Shown: positions 28,072 to 36,837 of the stretch, one piece after another
Position numbering within the stretch: position 1 is the stretch's first letter
Layout: every line of letters starts with the position of its first letter
Assembly (NCBI GenBank): GCA_019058515.1
Contig: JAHPYY010000135.1
Coordinates: forward strand, 1 to 64,000
Direction of reading: 5' to 3'
DNA from: Promethearchaeota archaeon
GTDB taxonomy: Archaea; Asgardarchaeota; Lokiarchaeia; Sigynarchaeales; SOKP01
DNA: 64,000 bases
The notes under the pieces: generated by a model
Databases searched by the model: none
What the model was told of the DNA's origin: nothing
What the model saw: only the letters and a program-made list of their open reading frames with translations
Program-made: the position numbers and the translations under genes

Positions 28072-28806
28072 TTATACTTTTTTTACTCCCAAAGCAACTG
28101 GGCATATCTTACGACACAAAAAACATTTTATTCTCCATTCTCCCCCATGTTCAGGTATCCCGAAAGCGTAATCCCAGCATTTTTGTTGGTCAATTGAAAT
28201 TCCATCTAAAGCTTGAACGGGGCAAGATTTTAGGCATAAGGAGCAGTTAGAAACACATCCTTCATATTCTGCAATCGAATCCTCGTCTAACTTCGCAGAG
28301 GTAAGCACCGCGCTTAACCACACCATATTACCAAATTCATCGTTAATTAACAATGTGTTTTTTCCCATTTTGCCAAGTCCAGCTAAAACTGCGGCGTGCT
28401 TAAGAGAGATAATCCCTTTACTTTTATTTTCGCTCGGATCCCAATTCGTTGGACCAATTGCGTTGATAGGTACTGCCAAATACTCTTCGGATTCTATTTG
28501 GTAAGACAATTGTATCGCAATTGTATCCATTTTTCTTGTTAATTCGTTTCTAATATCAGTATAGGGTATAGTTGATTTTGCTTTGAGCGTACTTTTCAAA
28601 AATCTACACGCAAGAACAATAACAGATTGACACTCTTCTAATACATCACAAGGATGATATCCTTTTGGAGCCTCATGAAAGCGGTTTACAGAAGCTATAC
28701 CGCAGAGATCGGCACCTAGCTTAAAAGCCATATTTTTTATCTTAATAGATGTTAAACTCATAGACTTCTTCACATCAATAGTTAATCTAGTGTTATTCTC
28801 TAACAT
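28072..28806 (-). CDS. QueG-like double-[4Fe-4S] protein
   Basis: About 244 aa from the ATG at 28806. The in-frame ATG at 28854 lies upstream of the likely TATA element and is less probable; the ATG at 28761 is also possible. Clusters: CSLCLKSCPVQAL ... CWDYAFG ... CFLCRKICPVALG. The N-terminal domain has AFKLGADLCGIASVNRF and LKHAAVLAGLGKMGKNTLL, shared with the paralogue at 26569. Probably a cytoplasmic reductase; substrate unknown. Confidence 0.75.
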   Translation of the reverse strand: MLENNTRLTIDVKKSMSLTSIKIKNMAFKLGADLCGIASVNRFHEAPKGYHPCDVLEECQSVIVLACRFLKSTLKAKSTIPYTDIRNELTRKMDTIAIQLSYQIESEEYLAVPINAIGPTNWDPSENKSKGIISLKHAAVLAGLGKMGKNTLLINDEFGNMVWLSAVLTSAKLDEDSIAEYEGCVSNCSLCLKSCPVQALDGISIDQQKCWDYAFGIPEHGGEWRIKCFLCRKICPVALGVKKV

Positions 28807-28911
28807 GATTATTTTTTTAAAATTGAAATTATATTTTAAATTATGACCCTCCATATGGATGGTATTGATTTATTAAGTAAACTTGATTAAACTCAATTAG
28901 GAGGATTAGCT

Positions 28912-29601
28912 ATGCTGAGTTATTTAACATTGTCCATTGATCATATGTGTGCTTATTCACAATTTTCCAAATTATTTCCCGACATAGAAATTAATATATG
29001 GTGTAAAGATGCCTACGATATTATTATTATAAAAAGAGGGATAGATACATTTTCTGTACTCAAAGATTATATTGAGAAAGAGATTGGAAGTATTAGTCAT
29101 TTTTACATAATAGATTCCGTTGCTCATCTAATATTAAAACAATGTTATTGCGTCACCACGCCTTTAGCCCCTATTTATAAAAGTTACCATAGTATCGAGA
29201 TTCCTCCAACCACTTATAGAAATGGTAAGGAACTCGTACAGTTAATAATTACAACAGATGAAATTGATCCATTAACAGACGACTTAAGATCTGCAGACGA
29301 TAATATTGATTTAAGCATTGTTAGTGTTAACCACTTAAAAAAATCAAATTTAGAATTTCCATATTATATCTCGCTGAATGAGCTTATAAAAGGGTTAACT
29401 AAAAAACAATTTGAATCGTTGATTTCGGCGTTTCAAAACGGTTATTACAAAATACCTCGAGAAAAAAATATAGAAGATTTGGCAAAACCTTTAGAGATAG
29501 GTAGAAAAACTTTTGAAGAACACTTAAGAAAAGCAGAAAACAAAATAATGAAAAACATAATACCGGCATTACTATTTGCTCAGGAAGAACCTAAGTCTTA
29601 A
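28912..29601 (+). CDS. BAT-type transcriptional regulator (HTH_10)
   Basis: 229 aa. The C-terminal 60 residues LTKKQFESLISAFQNGYYKI ... EDLAKPLEIGRKTFEEHLRK are a bacterio-opsin-activator-type HTH, as in many archaeal regulators. The N-terminal part is an unassigned sensor domain containing two Cys. GGAGGAT stands 5 nt before the ATG, the clearest SD among canonical starts here. Position among the three QueG-like genes suggests it controls them. Confidence 0.8.
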   Translation: MLSYLTLSIDHMCAYSQFSKLFPDIEINIWCKDAYDIIIIKRGIDTFSVLKDYIEKEIGSISHFYIIDSVAHLILKQCYCVTTPLAPIYKSYHSIEIPPTTYRNGKELVQLIITTDEIDPLTDDLRSADDNIDLSIVSVNHLKKSNLEFPYYISLNELIKGLTKKQFESLISAFQNGYYKIPREKNIEDLAKPLEIGRKTFEEHLRKAENKIMKNIIPALLFAQEEPKS

Positions 29602-29730
29602 AACTTAAGTTCATAATCGCAGGTGAATTTCACATATTTCATCCATTTTCTTATGTTAAATGGGATTTCAGCAAAGCCAGTTAAAATAATAAGTAAGATT
29701 AAGATTTAAAATGCAATTGGGTGATTAAAC

Positions 29731-30657
29731 ATAGATAAACAAAATAAATTGGTTAGCAAACTTTTTGAGAGTTTGAAAAGGAAGAAATATAAGGGAATGA
29801 TTGTCAATGCTTCGCATATATCTCAAATTCGAGATGATATACAAAAGCAATGCCAGAGTAACGCTATGTATCCAAAATTATATGAAGAATATCAAAATTA
29901 TTTTAACTTCAAAGTTGAAGCAGATTTTGAACCGATTAATTCGGTGATCGTAATAGCTGTTCCTCAGCCTCAGTACGAGGTGAAATTTCATTGGAATGGA
30001 CGAGTAGTGCCCTTAATCATACCTCCCACTTATTTATATGGAGTGCAAGTAACTAGCGAGTTAACAGAACTTCTAAAGAGTATATTAGAACCCGCTGGTT
30101 TTCACGCTGCTTACGCTCGTCTTCCAGTAAAAACTTTAGCCGTAAGAACTGCTTTAGCTCAATATGGTAGGAATAATATAACATATGTACCAGGGATGGG
30201 AAGTTTTCACCGCCTTTCAGCGTTTTATTCGGATTTACAAATAGAAAAAGACGAGTGGTACGATCTCAACTCAATGGAATTATGTAAGGAATGCTCTGCT
30301 TGCAGAAAAAATTGTCCAACTGGTGCAATTCCGAGCGATAGATTTCTACTACGAGTTGAAAAGTGCCTTACTTACCATAACGAACAACCTAAAGAAATTT
30401 CTTTTCCCGACTGGATTGATCCTTCTTGGCATAATTGCTTTATTGGGTGTATGAGATGCCAACATGTATGTCCCATGAACAACAAAGTAAAAGATTGGGT
30501 AGAACCATTAGTAGAATTCAGCGAAAGCGAAACACGAGAATTATTAGATGTACCCGATATTGAGTCTTTATCAAAAAGTCTAAAGGAAAAATTAGAAAGT
30601 ACAGAATTAATTGAGTATTTTGAACTAATTCCTCGAAACCTTAGTTCATTCTTTTAA
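29731..30657 (+). CDS. QueG-like double-[4Fe-4S] protein, predicted ATA start
   Basis: 308 aa if started at the ATA at 29731, which is 5 nt after GGGTGAT (29719-29725). The next possible start, TTG at 29749, is 23 nt from that SD. The TGA at 29722 closes the frame upstream. Clusters: CKECSACRKNCPTGAI ... CLTYHNE ... CFIGCMRCQHVCPMNN. The N-terminal domain (RTALAQYGRNNITYV) fits the same fold as its two paralogues but is more diverged. Function as for the paralogues; substrate unknown. Confidence 0.75.
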   Translation: MDKQNKLVSKLFESLKRKKYKGMIVNASHISQIRDDIQKQCQSNAMYPKLYEEYQNYFNFKVEADFEPINSVIVIAVPQPQYEVKFHWNGRVVPLIIPPTYLYGVQVTSELTELLKSILEPAGFHAAYARLPVKTLAVRTALAQYGRNNITYVPGMGSFHRLSAFYSDLQIEKDEWYDLNSMELCKECSACRKNCPTGAIPSDRFLLRVEKCLTYHNEQPKEISFPDWIDPSWHNCFIGCMRCQHVCPMNNKVKDWVEPLVEFSESETRELLDVPDIESLSKSLKEKLESTELIEYFELIPRNLSSFF

Positions 30658-30683
30658 GTCAAGTACATATTGGGATAAAAATT

Positions 30684-31643
30684 TTATTTTGTTAATTCTT
30701 TAAATTCCTTAGTAGATCTTAGAATTTCAGGAATATCTTCTTCCTCTAATAATTCTGAGGCATATTCCTTATCAATTGAAACGGCTTTGTTTAGCATTTC
30801 TACCGATTTTGCCACATCTTCAATTTTTGCATATAATATCGCAAGCGCAATCCAAGTTTCGAGAAAGTCAGGTTCTATATCTTTAGCTTTCTCGTATGCG
30901 TCAATTGCTTCAGGGTAATTATTAGCCTCTTCCAACACGATACCTAAATTATACCACGCGTGGAAAAATAATGGATCGGAATTCGTAGCTTTTCGGTAAG
31001 AATCAACTTCTTTTTCACTTTCGCCCGTTCTGCCGTAAGCAATTCCAAGATTATACAAAGTTAAACTGTGTGTTGGATCCAACTTTAAAGCGTTTTGATA
31101 AGCTTTAATCTCGTCGTCGTGATTCCCGAGATATCCAAGAATCATACCGTAATTTGTCCACGCTTCAACATCTTTTGGATTCAATTCGAGGGTTTTTTTG
31201 TAAGCCCCAATTGACTTTTCGAAGTCTTCGAGTTTACTATACGCTACTGCGAGATTAAACCATATTTCGGCGTCGTTAGGTTTGATTTTTGAAGCTTTTT
31301 GATATGAGTTGAGTTCTCCTTTGTAATCCATTTTCTTTCCCAAAACATAACCGAGATTTACCCAAATGTCGGCATTCTTGGGATCTATCTGCAATACTTT
31401 TTTGTATGTGTTAATTTCATCGTTTAATTTGCCCATATGCCCATATACTAGAGCAAGGTTAATCCACGTTTCAAGGTCGTTAGGATTTATCTCCAAAACC
31501 TTCTTAAACGCGTCGATAGCACCTTTGAAATCCCCTCTTTGCCCTAAATTAATCCCCTGGACGAATAATCTCTTTAGTTCTCCCTTTTTCTTTGGTTCCA
31601 ATATTCTGCTCCTTAATGATGGTGACTTATAAAATCTTTCCAA
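30684..31643 (-). CDS. TPR-repeat protein
   Basis: 319 aa, TTG start, no signal peptide. About eight tandem 34-residue tetratricopeptide repeats such as DLETWINLALVYGHMGK and DAEIWFNLAVAYSKLED, nearly covering the protein. It is a protein-protein interaction scaffold; partners unknown. A stop codon lies two codons upstream of the TTG, so the start is well bounded. Confidence 0.85.
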   Translation of the reverse strand: MERFYKSPSLRSRILEPKKKGELKRLFVQGINLGQRGDFKGAIDAFKKVLEINPNDLETWINLALVYGHMGKLNDEINTYKKVLQIDPKNADIWVNLGYVLGKKMDYKGELNSYQKASKIKPNDAEIWFNLAVAYSKLEDFEKSIGAYKKTLELNPKDVEAWTNYGMILGYLGNHDDEIKAYQNALKLDPTHSLTLYNLGIAYGRTGESEKEVDSYRKATNSDPLFFHAWYNLGIVLEEANNYPEAIDAYEKAKDIEPDFLETWIALAILYAKIEDVAKSVEMLNKAVSIDKEYASELLEEEDIPEILRSTKEFKELTK

Positions 31644-31746
31644 AAGCTATATCTTTCATTTTGTAATTCTTGAAGCATAAATAACTTTATCATACTTTAT
31701 AAAGTTCTTTAATCTAAACAATGTCAAGTAATTTTTCCTAGATTTG

Positions 31747-31931
31747 ATGAAAAAGTATTAGTTCTTCCTTGTATTATTGATCGTTGGAGTAATTGATGCT
31801 TTTATCATAATTATACTAGTAATTCTGACATTTATCGATCACATGGGAATTGGATTGTGATTTTTAAACAATTTTCAGTGGATGCAGTGGTTTTAATAGC
31901 AGTTCTTTTGATACTCTGGATGCTTCTCTAA
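31747..31931 (+). pseudogene. Decayed two-helix membrane protein
   Basis: ATG at 31747 reads MKKY, then a TAG (31759-31761), then FFLVLLIVGVIDAFIIIILV and more hydrophobic residues up to a TGA at 31858-31860. A +2 frame change continues into VDAVVLIAVLLILWMLL up to a TAA at 31929-31931. Coding-like hydrophobic helices in frames broken by a stop and a shift suggest a dead small membrane gene. Confidence 0.45.
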
Positions 31932-32027
31932 GTAACCCATCCATCTGTGGGCTAGTCTGGGATAATTGAAGGTGCTTCTTAGTGGAAAATCTCATCTAGC
32001 GATGAAAAAGACACTTTAAAAACCCGG

Positions 32028-32327
32028 ATGAATCAAGAAGATAAGAAAGAACATCGAAAAAACCGATTGAATAGAAACGGTGGAGGAGGAGGTTTTCGTT
32101 TCATGATGATTCTTGCCTTCCTAATTATTATATTTATAAAATGTTATTGGTGGACACACTTTGAAAATTTACCTTTTAGTTATTTCATCATAACTTAACT
32201 TGCTGGCATAATATGGATTGCAATCGTTGTAGTAATAGTTGGAACAATCTTATTAATACTATTTCTACTCGGAATATTAGAATTAGAACTAGATAAAAGT
32301 AAGAGCCCCTCGATCTGGACAATATAA
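32028..32327 (+). pseudogene. Small two-TM membrane protein split by in-frame TAA
   Basis: The first part (57 codons, 32028-32198) has a charged head, a Gly5 linker and a helix FRFMMILAFLIIIFIK. After the TAA at 32196-32198, the same frame continues with a second clean helix, GIIWIAIVVVIVGTILLILF, and a charged tail up to 32327. The whole would be a 99-residue hairpin membrane protein. Either the stop killed it recently or only the single-helix form is made. Confidence 0.5.
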
Positions 32328-32480
32328 TACATTAAAAAAATTAAGCTGTTTTATAGTTTTTATATTCAATATTTTTAATAATTACTCATTTTCTTTCAAG
32401 TTGAAGTAGTTCCTCTTTAATAGTCTAACTATTTAATTTCAATTAGAACATATCAAATTAAAAATAAGATCTGAATTTGA

Positions 32481-33431
32481 ATGATTTCGTCAGAATATAA
32501 AATATATAATCCTGCAAAATCAAATGGTGGTAAGTTTCTAATTGCTATAATTGTGGGAATAACTATATTATTAATTATCTTATTAATTTTTAACTATCCA
32601 AACATTCAGAGTATTTCTTTTTTAATACTCATGTTAGGAATTTTTATAGCGATAATAGCAATCTTCGCATATTTAATCTACGCTTATTACGAAATGGAAT
32701 ATCTCTTATCAAAGGAATTTCTTTTAATCAAGTGGGGATTAAAAACTACGAAAATTCCTATCAATAACATCAAAAGAATAATTAGGCCTGAAACTAAGAA
32801 TTATGAAGGTATTAGAGTAGGAGGCGTAGGAATACCTGGATACTTACTGGGAAAGTTCAAATATTTGATCGAAGGTAGTTTTGAAACCGTTTCTTTATAT
32901 GTCACTAAATTGGATCATCTCTTGTTCATTGAAACAAATGGGGGGAATAAGAAATTCTATGGAATCTCTCCAAGCGAGGAGGAGGAGTTTCTAAGTGCTT
33001 TTAATAGTTTGAATAAAAAAAAATCGCTACAAGAAACAATGGATCAAATACCATTTAAATCATCAAAAAGTTCGACTAAAGACATAAAATTTGCTCTCTC
33101 TTTATTTATTGTTTCAATTGTTCTTTCATTCATAGGTTTAATATATTTCTTATTAGCATACTTTCAATTACCAATAACAATTCCACTTCACTTTAATTAT
33201 AATTTAGTTCCAGACAGGTTCGGAAATAAAATTGATTTGATCGGTGTGTTTGTATTTTTCGTTATTTTCGGTATTGGATTCAGTTCGTTACTCTATTACT
33301 ATATCCACAAAAGGACTCATTTAGATCAAACAAAATATGGTTATAGCATTATGATATTACCCATCGTAATCGTTCTATTATTTTTGATCATATCCTTCAT
33401 TATGTTAAATGCAATTATGGCTTATACTTAA
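32481..33431 (+). CDS. Membrane protein with bacterial-PH-like and DUF1648 domains
   Basis: 316 aa. Two N-terminal helices, then a cytosolic PH-like beta domain (residues about 75-180: LLIKWGLKTTKIPINNIKRI, LLFIETNGG), then further helices. PITIPLHFNYNLVPDRFGNK is the DUF1648 signature found in SdpI-related proteins. The family occurs in bacteriocin-immunity and envelope contexts; its archaeal role is unknown. Confidence 0.7.
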   Translation: MISSEYKIYNPAKSNGGKFLIAIIVGITILLIILLIFNYPNIQSISFLILMLGIFIAIIAIFAYLIYAYYEMEYLLSKEFLLIKWGLKTTKIPINNIKRIIRPETKNYEGIRVGGVGIPGYLLGKFKYLIEGSFETVSLYVTKLDHLLFIETNGGNKKFYGISPSEEEEFLSAFNSLNKKKSLQETMDQIPFKSSKSSTKDIKFALSLFIVSIVLSFIGLIYFLLAYFQLPITIPLHFNYNLVPDRFGNKIDLIGVFVFFVIFGIGFSSLLYYYIHKRTHLDQTKYGYSIMILPIVIVLLFLIISFIMLNAIMAYT

Positions 33432-33676
33432 CCATATATTATTCAAACTAAACCAAGAAATCGATTAGTTTAGACTACTTGTCAAATTTGTCTAGAAAGG
33501 TTAAAAAAATCTTGAATAAATTTAATTGTACCTAAATTTATCCCAATATATTGGATCTTTTACCTCTTCAGATATTAAATGTGTCTTCAAGTATTTATAC
33601 AAATGCATAATTATAACTTTATAATCAAGAAATCAATTACTAATCTAACATTCAAATATAATTTGGAATTAACGAG

Positions 33677-34702
33677 ATGTCGCAAGAAACAAGAAATATA
33701 GTTATTTACGGGGTTGGTGCTATCGGAGGTGCTCTTGCAGGTTGGCTTGCACCTCATTACGAGAATCTATATCTATTAACAAGAGGGGATACTTATCGTG
33801 CGTTAAAGTCTACGGGATTAATTCTATATGAACAAAAGAATGATAATCCTCCTCCCGTAAAAGTTAATGTTATTAAAGATTTGAACGAATTATCAGATGT
33901 TAGCATTGTAATTATTACCGTTAAAAACTACAATCTCGAGGAAGTGTGTGAAGATATTCGTTCTAAGCTGGGCGATACACCTATAATAGTGGCATTACAG
34001 AACGGTGTAGCAAATCAACAAATCATTCCAAAATATTTCTCAAAAGTTATTTACGGTGTTATAATGTTAAGTGCGTGGAGAGACGCACCAGGATTGTTTG
34101 GATACGGCATTAAAGGTTATTTAATGCTAGGGACTCTTGACAACTTATTAAAAGAAGAATTAAAGAATGTGAAGAGTATTTTAAAGCTGGCTATAAGGAT
34201 ACGAATTACTGATAATTATCAAGCAGCCATTCACAATAAAATAGTTTTTAACCTTGTAAATTCTATTTTCACTCTAGTAAACACTAAACACTTAACTGAT
34301 AAGTCAAGAGAACATTTGAGTCTGATCCTTTTAAATTGCTTTAACGAAGCAATTGAAATCGTGAAAACAGCAGGCATAGAAGAACACAGTCTTCCTGGGT
34401 TTTTCCCATGGGATAAAATTATTTCGCTAATGAACGAATCAATAGAAACCATAACCAAATCATTTACAAATATGATTAATTCTGAAAGGGCTAATAGCAT
34501 GAAGCAAGATGTAGTGTGGAGGAGCAAAACTCAAACGGAGATTGAAGATTTGAATGGGTATTTGGTTAAATTAGCTGAAAAGAATGGCGTGGATGCTCCT
34601 TTTAACAGTAGATTATACGATTTATGCAAAAAACGATTCAATGAACTGCCATTCGTCGCTATGGACGCCAGCGAAGTGTGGAAGATTCTTAAAAATAAGT
34701 AA
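33677..34702 (+). CDS. Ketopantoate reductase family (PanE/ApbA)
   Basis: 341 aa. N-terminal NADP-binding VIYGVGAIGGALAGWLAP, then VIITVKNYNLEEV and VALQNGVANQ, as in 2-dehydropantoate 2-reductases. C-terminal helical domain with NKIVFNLVNSIFTLV (Lys/Asn catalytic region). May make pantoate for CoA, or act on another 2-keto acid; no coenzyme A gene is adjacent, so the substrate is open. Confidence 0.8.
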   Translation: MSQETRNIVIYGVGAIGGALAGWLAPHYENLYLLTRGDTYRALKSTGLILYEQKNDNPPPVKVNVIKDLNELSDVSIVIITVKNYNLEEVCEDIRSKLGDTPIIVALQNGVANQQIIPKYFSKVIYGVIMLSAWRDAPGLFGYGIKGYLMLGTLDNLLKEELKNVKSILKLAIRIRITDNYQAAIHNKIVFNLVNSIFTLVNTKHLTDKSREHLSLILLNCFNEAIEIVKTAGIEEHSLPGFFPWDKIISLMNESIETITKSFTNMINSERANSMKQDVVWRSKTQTEIEDLNGYLVKLAEKNGVDAPFNSRLYDLCKKRFNELPFVAMDASEVWKILKNK

Positions 34703-34719
34703 AACTCTATAGAGAATAA

Positions 34720-35433
34720 TTATTTCTCATTCCACCAAAATGGTATTTCAATGGATTTGAATTTGTCGTAGTCTAACAGTAATATTTCTTTAGAGTTCAA
34801 AGTAAAAGCAAATCCTCCTAAAAAAGAAGGCCAATAACCTGTGCTTAATAACCCGAACCATCCTAATCTGAAGGTTAGTACGACTAAATCGTGGGTAACA
34901 TAAATATCAATATTGTTGTCTGGGGCTGAAGCAAGATTTCCCCAAATTTTTTTAGCTGCATTCTTACAGAACTCGCTAAAATGTGTTGTAACGCTCGGAG
35001 GGTAGAGCCCTGATACCCATCGATACAGGAATCTTGCGTATGGATATTTAGTCATCTCGTTGAAAAAATAATCTGGCTCCATTCCAATGTTCCACAACTC
35101 GTCCATTGAGCCACGAATTGTACCTTTTTCGGATACTTGACTGTATCCTGTCAAAATATCTTCAGCAGTTTCTTTACAACGTTCTACAACGCTGTAATGC
35201 AATCGAATCGACTTGTCAGAAGGAAGTAACGAACCAAATTTCTTCGCCGTTTCGTGTCCCTTCTCAGTGAGTCTTAATTTAGATATATCATATATGTTAT
35301 CGATTGAATCTCTGTGTGAATGCCTCAAGATATAGACTATTTTTGAATTATGGGGAAATTCACTTAATCCCTTAAGAATATTCTTAGCTTGTGATGTCCA
35401 TTTTTCCGTTTCCCAAATTTTGTCACCATCCAT
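34720..35433 (-). CDS. Histidine phosphatase superfamily protein
   Basis: 237 aa. The phosphohistidine motif appears as YILRHSHRD (RHxxR), and the distal His as VTHDLVVLTF. VVERCKETAEDIL matches the second conserved Arg region. Branch assignment (phosphoglycerate mutase-like, SixA-like or other) is not possible. Convergent with the PanE-like gene, 18 bp apart. Confidence 0.75.
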   Translation of the reverse strand: MDGDKIWETEKWTSQAKNILKGLSEFPHNSKIVYILRHSHRDSIDNIYDISKLRLTEKGHETAKKFGSLLPSDKSIRLHYSVVERCKETAEDILTGYSQVSEKGTIRGSMDELWNIGMEPDYFFNEMTKYPYARFLYRWVSGLYPPSVTTHFSEFCKNAAKKIWGNLASAPDNNIDIYVTHDLVVLTFRLGWFGLLSTGYWPSFLGGFAFTLNSKEILLLDYDKFKSIEIPFWWNEK

Positions 35434-35674
35434 ATAATTAAATACCCTCTACTTTCATCTTATCTGCTTAATCTTTCGAAAAATTGCTAAGATTCGAAAT
35501 TTATAGTAAGATTCTGATAGTATAGAACTATCATCGGATAATATTAATTTTTTTTACAAATATTGACAATAAAGTGAAATCCAGTTATTTTCCATAATTT
35601 CTAAGCACCTCTTGATTTTAAAAAATAAACTAAGCCTTTTTCAGAAATCATGGTTATTACTATATTATAAAATC

Positions 35675-36019
35675 ATGAATATTACCGATACCGCTACTGA
35701 AATAATAAAAACAGAGCTCAAAAACTACTCAGAAAACGGAAACAAAGATGAACTTGCGATAGTACTTTATCAATACACGGTACGCTCTTGATCGGGGTCG
35801 TTCTGCCAAGATATTGTTCAATTGGTCCCAAAAAAAGAATTAGTGGGACACGAAGGATTTGAAAAGTGGATGGATATTAACAAGGACGAGTTAAGTATTG
35901 AGGTGTATATTGACAAGAGGCTTATCAACCAATATGGACCTCACGAACGCGTTACGCTTGATGGAAGAATGTCGAAGTTTCTAAAATGGCGGAAAAACAC
36001 TCTGTTCATTCAATATTAA
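35675..36019 (+). CDS. HesB/IscA-like selenoprotein (in-frame UGA)
   Basis: 114 residues with one UGA at codon 39 (35789-35791). Before it: MNITDTATEIIKTELKNYSE and LAIVLYQYTVRS, a HesB/IscA-like start. After it, in the same frame: SGSFCQDIVQLVPKKE and LSIEVYIDKRLINQYG, the family's second half. The UGA sits where HesB-like proteins carry their first metal-binding Cys, with a second Cys four residues later. A SECIS-like hairpin lies 13 nt after the stop. HesB-like selenoproteins are a known family. A gene caller sees only the C-terminal 65 codons. A TATA tract lies just upstream of the ATG. Confidence 0.8.
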
Positions 36020-36027
36020 AGAAAAAT

Positions 36028-36073
36028 AAATATGACCCAATCCTAAAAAAATGGTAGAGGATTGGCGATTTTC
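36028..36073 (+). promoter_or_regulatory. Eukaryote-like SECIS element in the 3' UTR
   Basis: TGAC (36033-36036) faces CGAT (36066-36069), forming the kink-turn quartet UGAN/NGAN with G-A and A-G pairs. Above it a perfect stem, CCAATCC (36037-36043) with GGATTGG (36059-36065), extended by T44-A58, closes a loop that begins with an A run, like the apical AA of eukaryotic SECIS. The lower helix is weak. Lokiarchaeal SECIS elements of this type are established. Confidence 0.75.
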
Positions 36074-36168
36074 GGTTGCCACCGTTTTACCCATTTTTTA
36101 TTTAATTTATATATCCTTTTCTTAATTATCTACATTATCTTAGTGTTAGCCTAAAATTTGGATTAATC

Positions 36169-36717
36169 ATGAAAGTCACTCCAATATTCATAGAAGGAAA
36201 AACCGTCAATCTCTCTCCTGTCGATGCAGAACACTTAGACCTTTACATAAAATGGGAGAACAGCGAAGAAATAAGAAAATTTGCAAGAAATGTACACCCT
36301 CTTACATTAGAGGAATGTAAGCAAAGATATTTTGAAGAGAAACAGGATTACCCAGATAGAATTATCTTTGAAATATGGTATAAACCAGAGAATAAACCTA
36401 TTGGTAAGGCAGAATTTCATCGTATTAGGTGGATCGATAGAAAAGGCGAAATTGGTCTCGTCATCGGAGAAAAAGAGTATTGGGGAAGAAATTTAGCAAC
36501 CGAAGCGGCAACATTATTAATTAAATATGGGTTTGAAGAATTAAACTTCCACAAGATCACCGCCATGATTTTCAGTCCAAATATAGGATCCTGGCGTTGT
36601 GCTGAGAAATTGGGATTGCATAAGGAAGCCACTTTAATTAAAAATGGGTATGTAGATGGTGAATATAGAGACGATTATATTTACTGCATCTTTAAAAACG
36701 AATGGTTCTCAAGATAA
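36169..36717 (+). CDS. GNAT N-acetyltransferase (RimJ/RimL type)
   Basis: 182 aa. Opens VNLSPVDAEHLDLYIKWEN, a typical RimJ/RimL-like start; core IGLVIGEKEYWGRNLATEAA (acetyl-CoA pyrophosphate loop) and SPNIGSWRCAEKLGLHKEA. May acetylate a protein N-terminus, ribosomal protein or small amine. Single gene. Confidence 0.85.
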   Translation: MKVTPIFIEGKTVNLSPVDAEHLDLYIKWENSEEIRKFARNVHPLTLEECKQRYFEEKQDYPDRIIFEIWYKPENKPIGKAEFHRIRWIDRKGEIGLVIGEKEYWGRNLATEAATLLIKYGFEELNFHKITAMIFSPNIGSWRCAEKLGLHKEATLIKNGYVDGEYRDDYIYCIFKNEWFSR

Positions 36718-36837
36718 ATCCTATAAAATCATCGAATAATCTTTAAAGCTTTATTTATTACAGAGTTTAATTATAGATTATGAGTTTTAAATTTTATAAT
36801 AGCGGATATTTCAACTAGCATTGTGGTGTTAATTTAA

